The notes under the pieces: generated by a model
What the model was told of the DNA's origin: nothing
Seen by the model: only the letters and a program-made list of their open reading frames with translations
Database searches by the model: none
Shown: positions 31,083 to 31,228 of the stretch, in pieces
Layout of the letters: each line of letters begins with the position of its first letter
Position numbering within the stretch: the first letter of the stretch is position 1
Translations under genes and position numbers: made by a program
Assembly (NCBI GenBank): GCA_046290815.1
Contig: JBKBUF010000040.1
Coordinates: 1-31,228 of the forward strand
DNA: 31,228 nucleotides
Reading direction: 5' to 3'
Source of the DNA: JBKBUF01 sp046290815
GTDB taxonomy: Bacteria > Bacteroidota > Bacteroidia > Cytophagales > Cytophagaceae

Positions 31083-31102
31083 GTAGTTGGCAGTAGGCAG
31101 TA
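31075..31102. repeat. GGCAGTA heptamer array at the pyrB stop
   Basis: GGCAGTA, GGTAGTT, GGCAGTA, GGCAGTA, starting inside the last codons of pyrB and containing its TAG stop (31080-31082). Confidence 0.8.
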
Positions 31103-31130
31103 GGCCGCGAGGCTGTAAAATAAACTGTGT

Positions 31131-31166
31131 CATAAAAGTAAAAAAATGTTAAATTATACTTTTATG
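31131..31166. repeat. Perfect 10-bp inverted repeat at the last start codon
   Basis: CATAAAAGTA (31131-31140) and TACTTTTATG (31157-31166), 16 nt apart; the right arm ends with the ATG of the truncated frame. It could be an operator, or part of the left end of an inserted element. Confidence 0.7.
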
Positions 31167-31228
31167 AACACCAAAAACAACAAAGACGAAAAATTAAAGG
31201 AATTTGAGGGCTTGTTTGAGCAAGCTCT
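31164..31228 (+). CDS. Start of an unidentified gene, cut by the window edge
   Basis: Twenty-one complete codons and two bases from an ATG: MNTKNNKDEKLKEFEGLFEQA. Hydrophilic, Lys/Glu-rich, probably helical. Too short to identify. The upstream inverted repeat and the abrupt change of sequence after the pyrB heptamers allow the idea of a transposase gene, but this is only a guess. Confidence 0.4.
   Translation, partial: MNTKNNKDEKLKEFEGLFEQA

Overview
The window looks like chromosomal DNA of a Bacteroidota bacterium, probably of the order Cytophagales (Cytophaga/Sporocytophaga-like). The evidence is the low G+C, a protein with a type IX secretion C-terminal sorting domain, several promoter boxes of the Bacteroidota form TAnnTTTG, and an arginine pathway built on an N-acylornithine transcarbamylase instead of the ordinary ornithine enzyme. 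No rRNA, tRNA or CRISPR array was found. The species assignment is inference.

Layout. (1) 963-10475, minus strand: a near-complete arginine operon read right to left: GNAT acyltransferase, argG, a small four-helix-bundle gene, argC, argD, an argF'-type transcarbamylase, argB, an M20 deacylase, a broken GxxExxY gene, argH. A secreted hypothetical gene follows at 227-838. Together these genes take glutamate to arginine through N-acylated intermediates, with free ornithine bypassed. A promoter with both boxes at the expected spacing lies at 10730-10760, followed by a leader of about 250 nt. (2) 10999-16693, plus: TetR regulator, ABC exporter with a degenerate ATPase, HlyD-type adaptor and TolC-type outer-membrane protein, a tripartite exporter of unknown cargo. 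(3) 16846-18378, plus: a modular type IX-secreted protein, ending in a terminator. (4) 18424-19751, minus: a Sua5-type tRNA-modification gene and a DUF202 membrane protein. (5) 19965-24794, plus: the threonine operon thrA (fused aspartokinase/homoserine dehydrogenase), thrB, thrC. (6) 25101-26125: HTH regulator, cold-shock protein, and a gene-free stretch holding a well-structured candidate small RNA on the minus strand plus a bidirectional terminator. (7) 26221-28900, minus: family 9 glycosyltransferase overlapping a PolX-type protein. (8) 29083-31082, plus: EVE-domain protein, pyrR, pyrB. (9) 31164-end: start of another reading frame.

The most unusual signal is in the DNA between genes. At least eight intergenic sites consist of tandem 7-bp units. 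Several start inside a stop codon or run up to a start codon. A handful of heptamer families (AATTCGA, ATTCTTA, AAAGTTT, ATTCAAC/ATCCAAC, AAGCTNN, GGCAGTA) recur in both orientations, and one pair of inverted arrays exactly brackets the four-helix-bundle gene inside the arginine operon. Other points of interest are the minus-strand small RNA, the amber codon in the GxxExxY gene, the degenerate ABC ATPase, and a PolX protein whose polymerase residues look lost while its PHP nuclease residues are kept.
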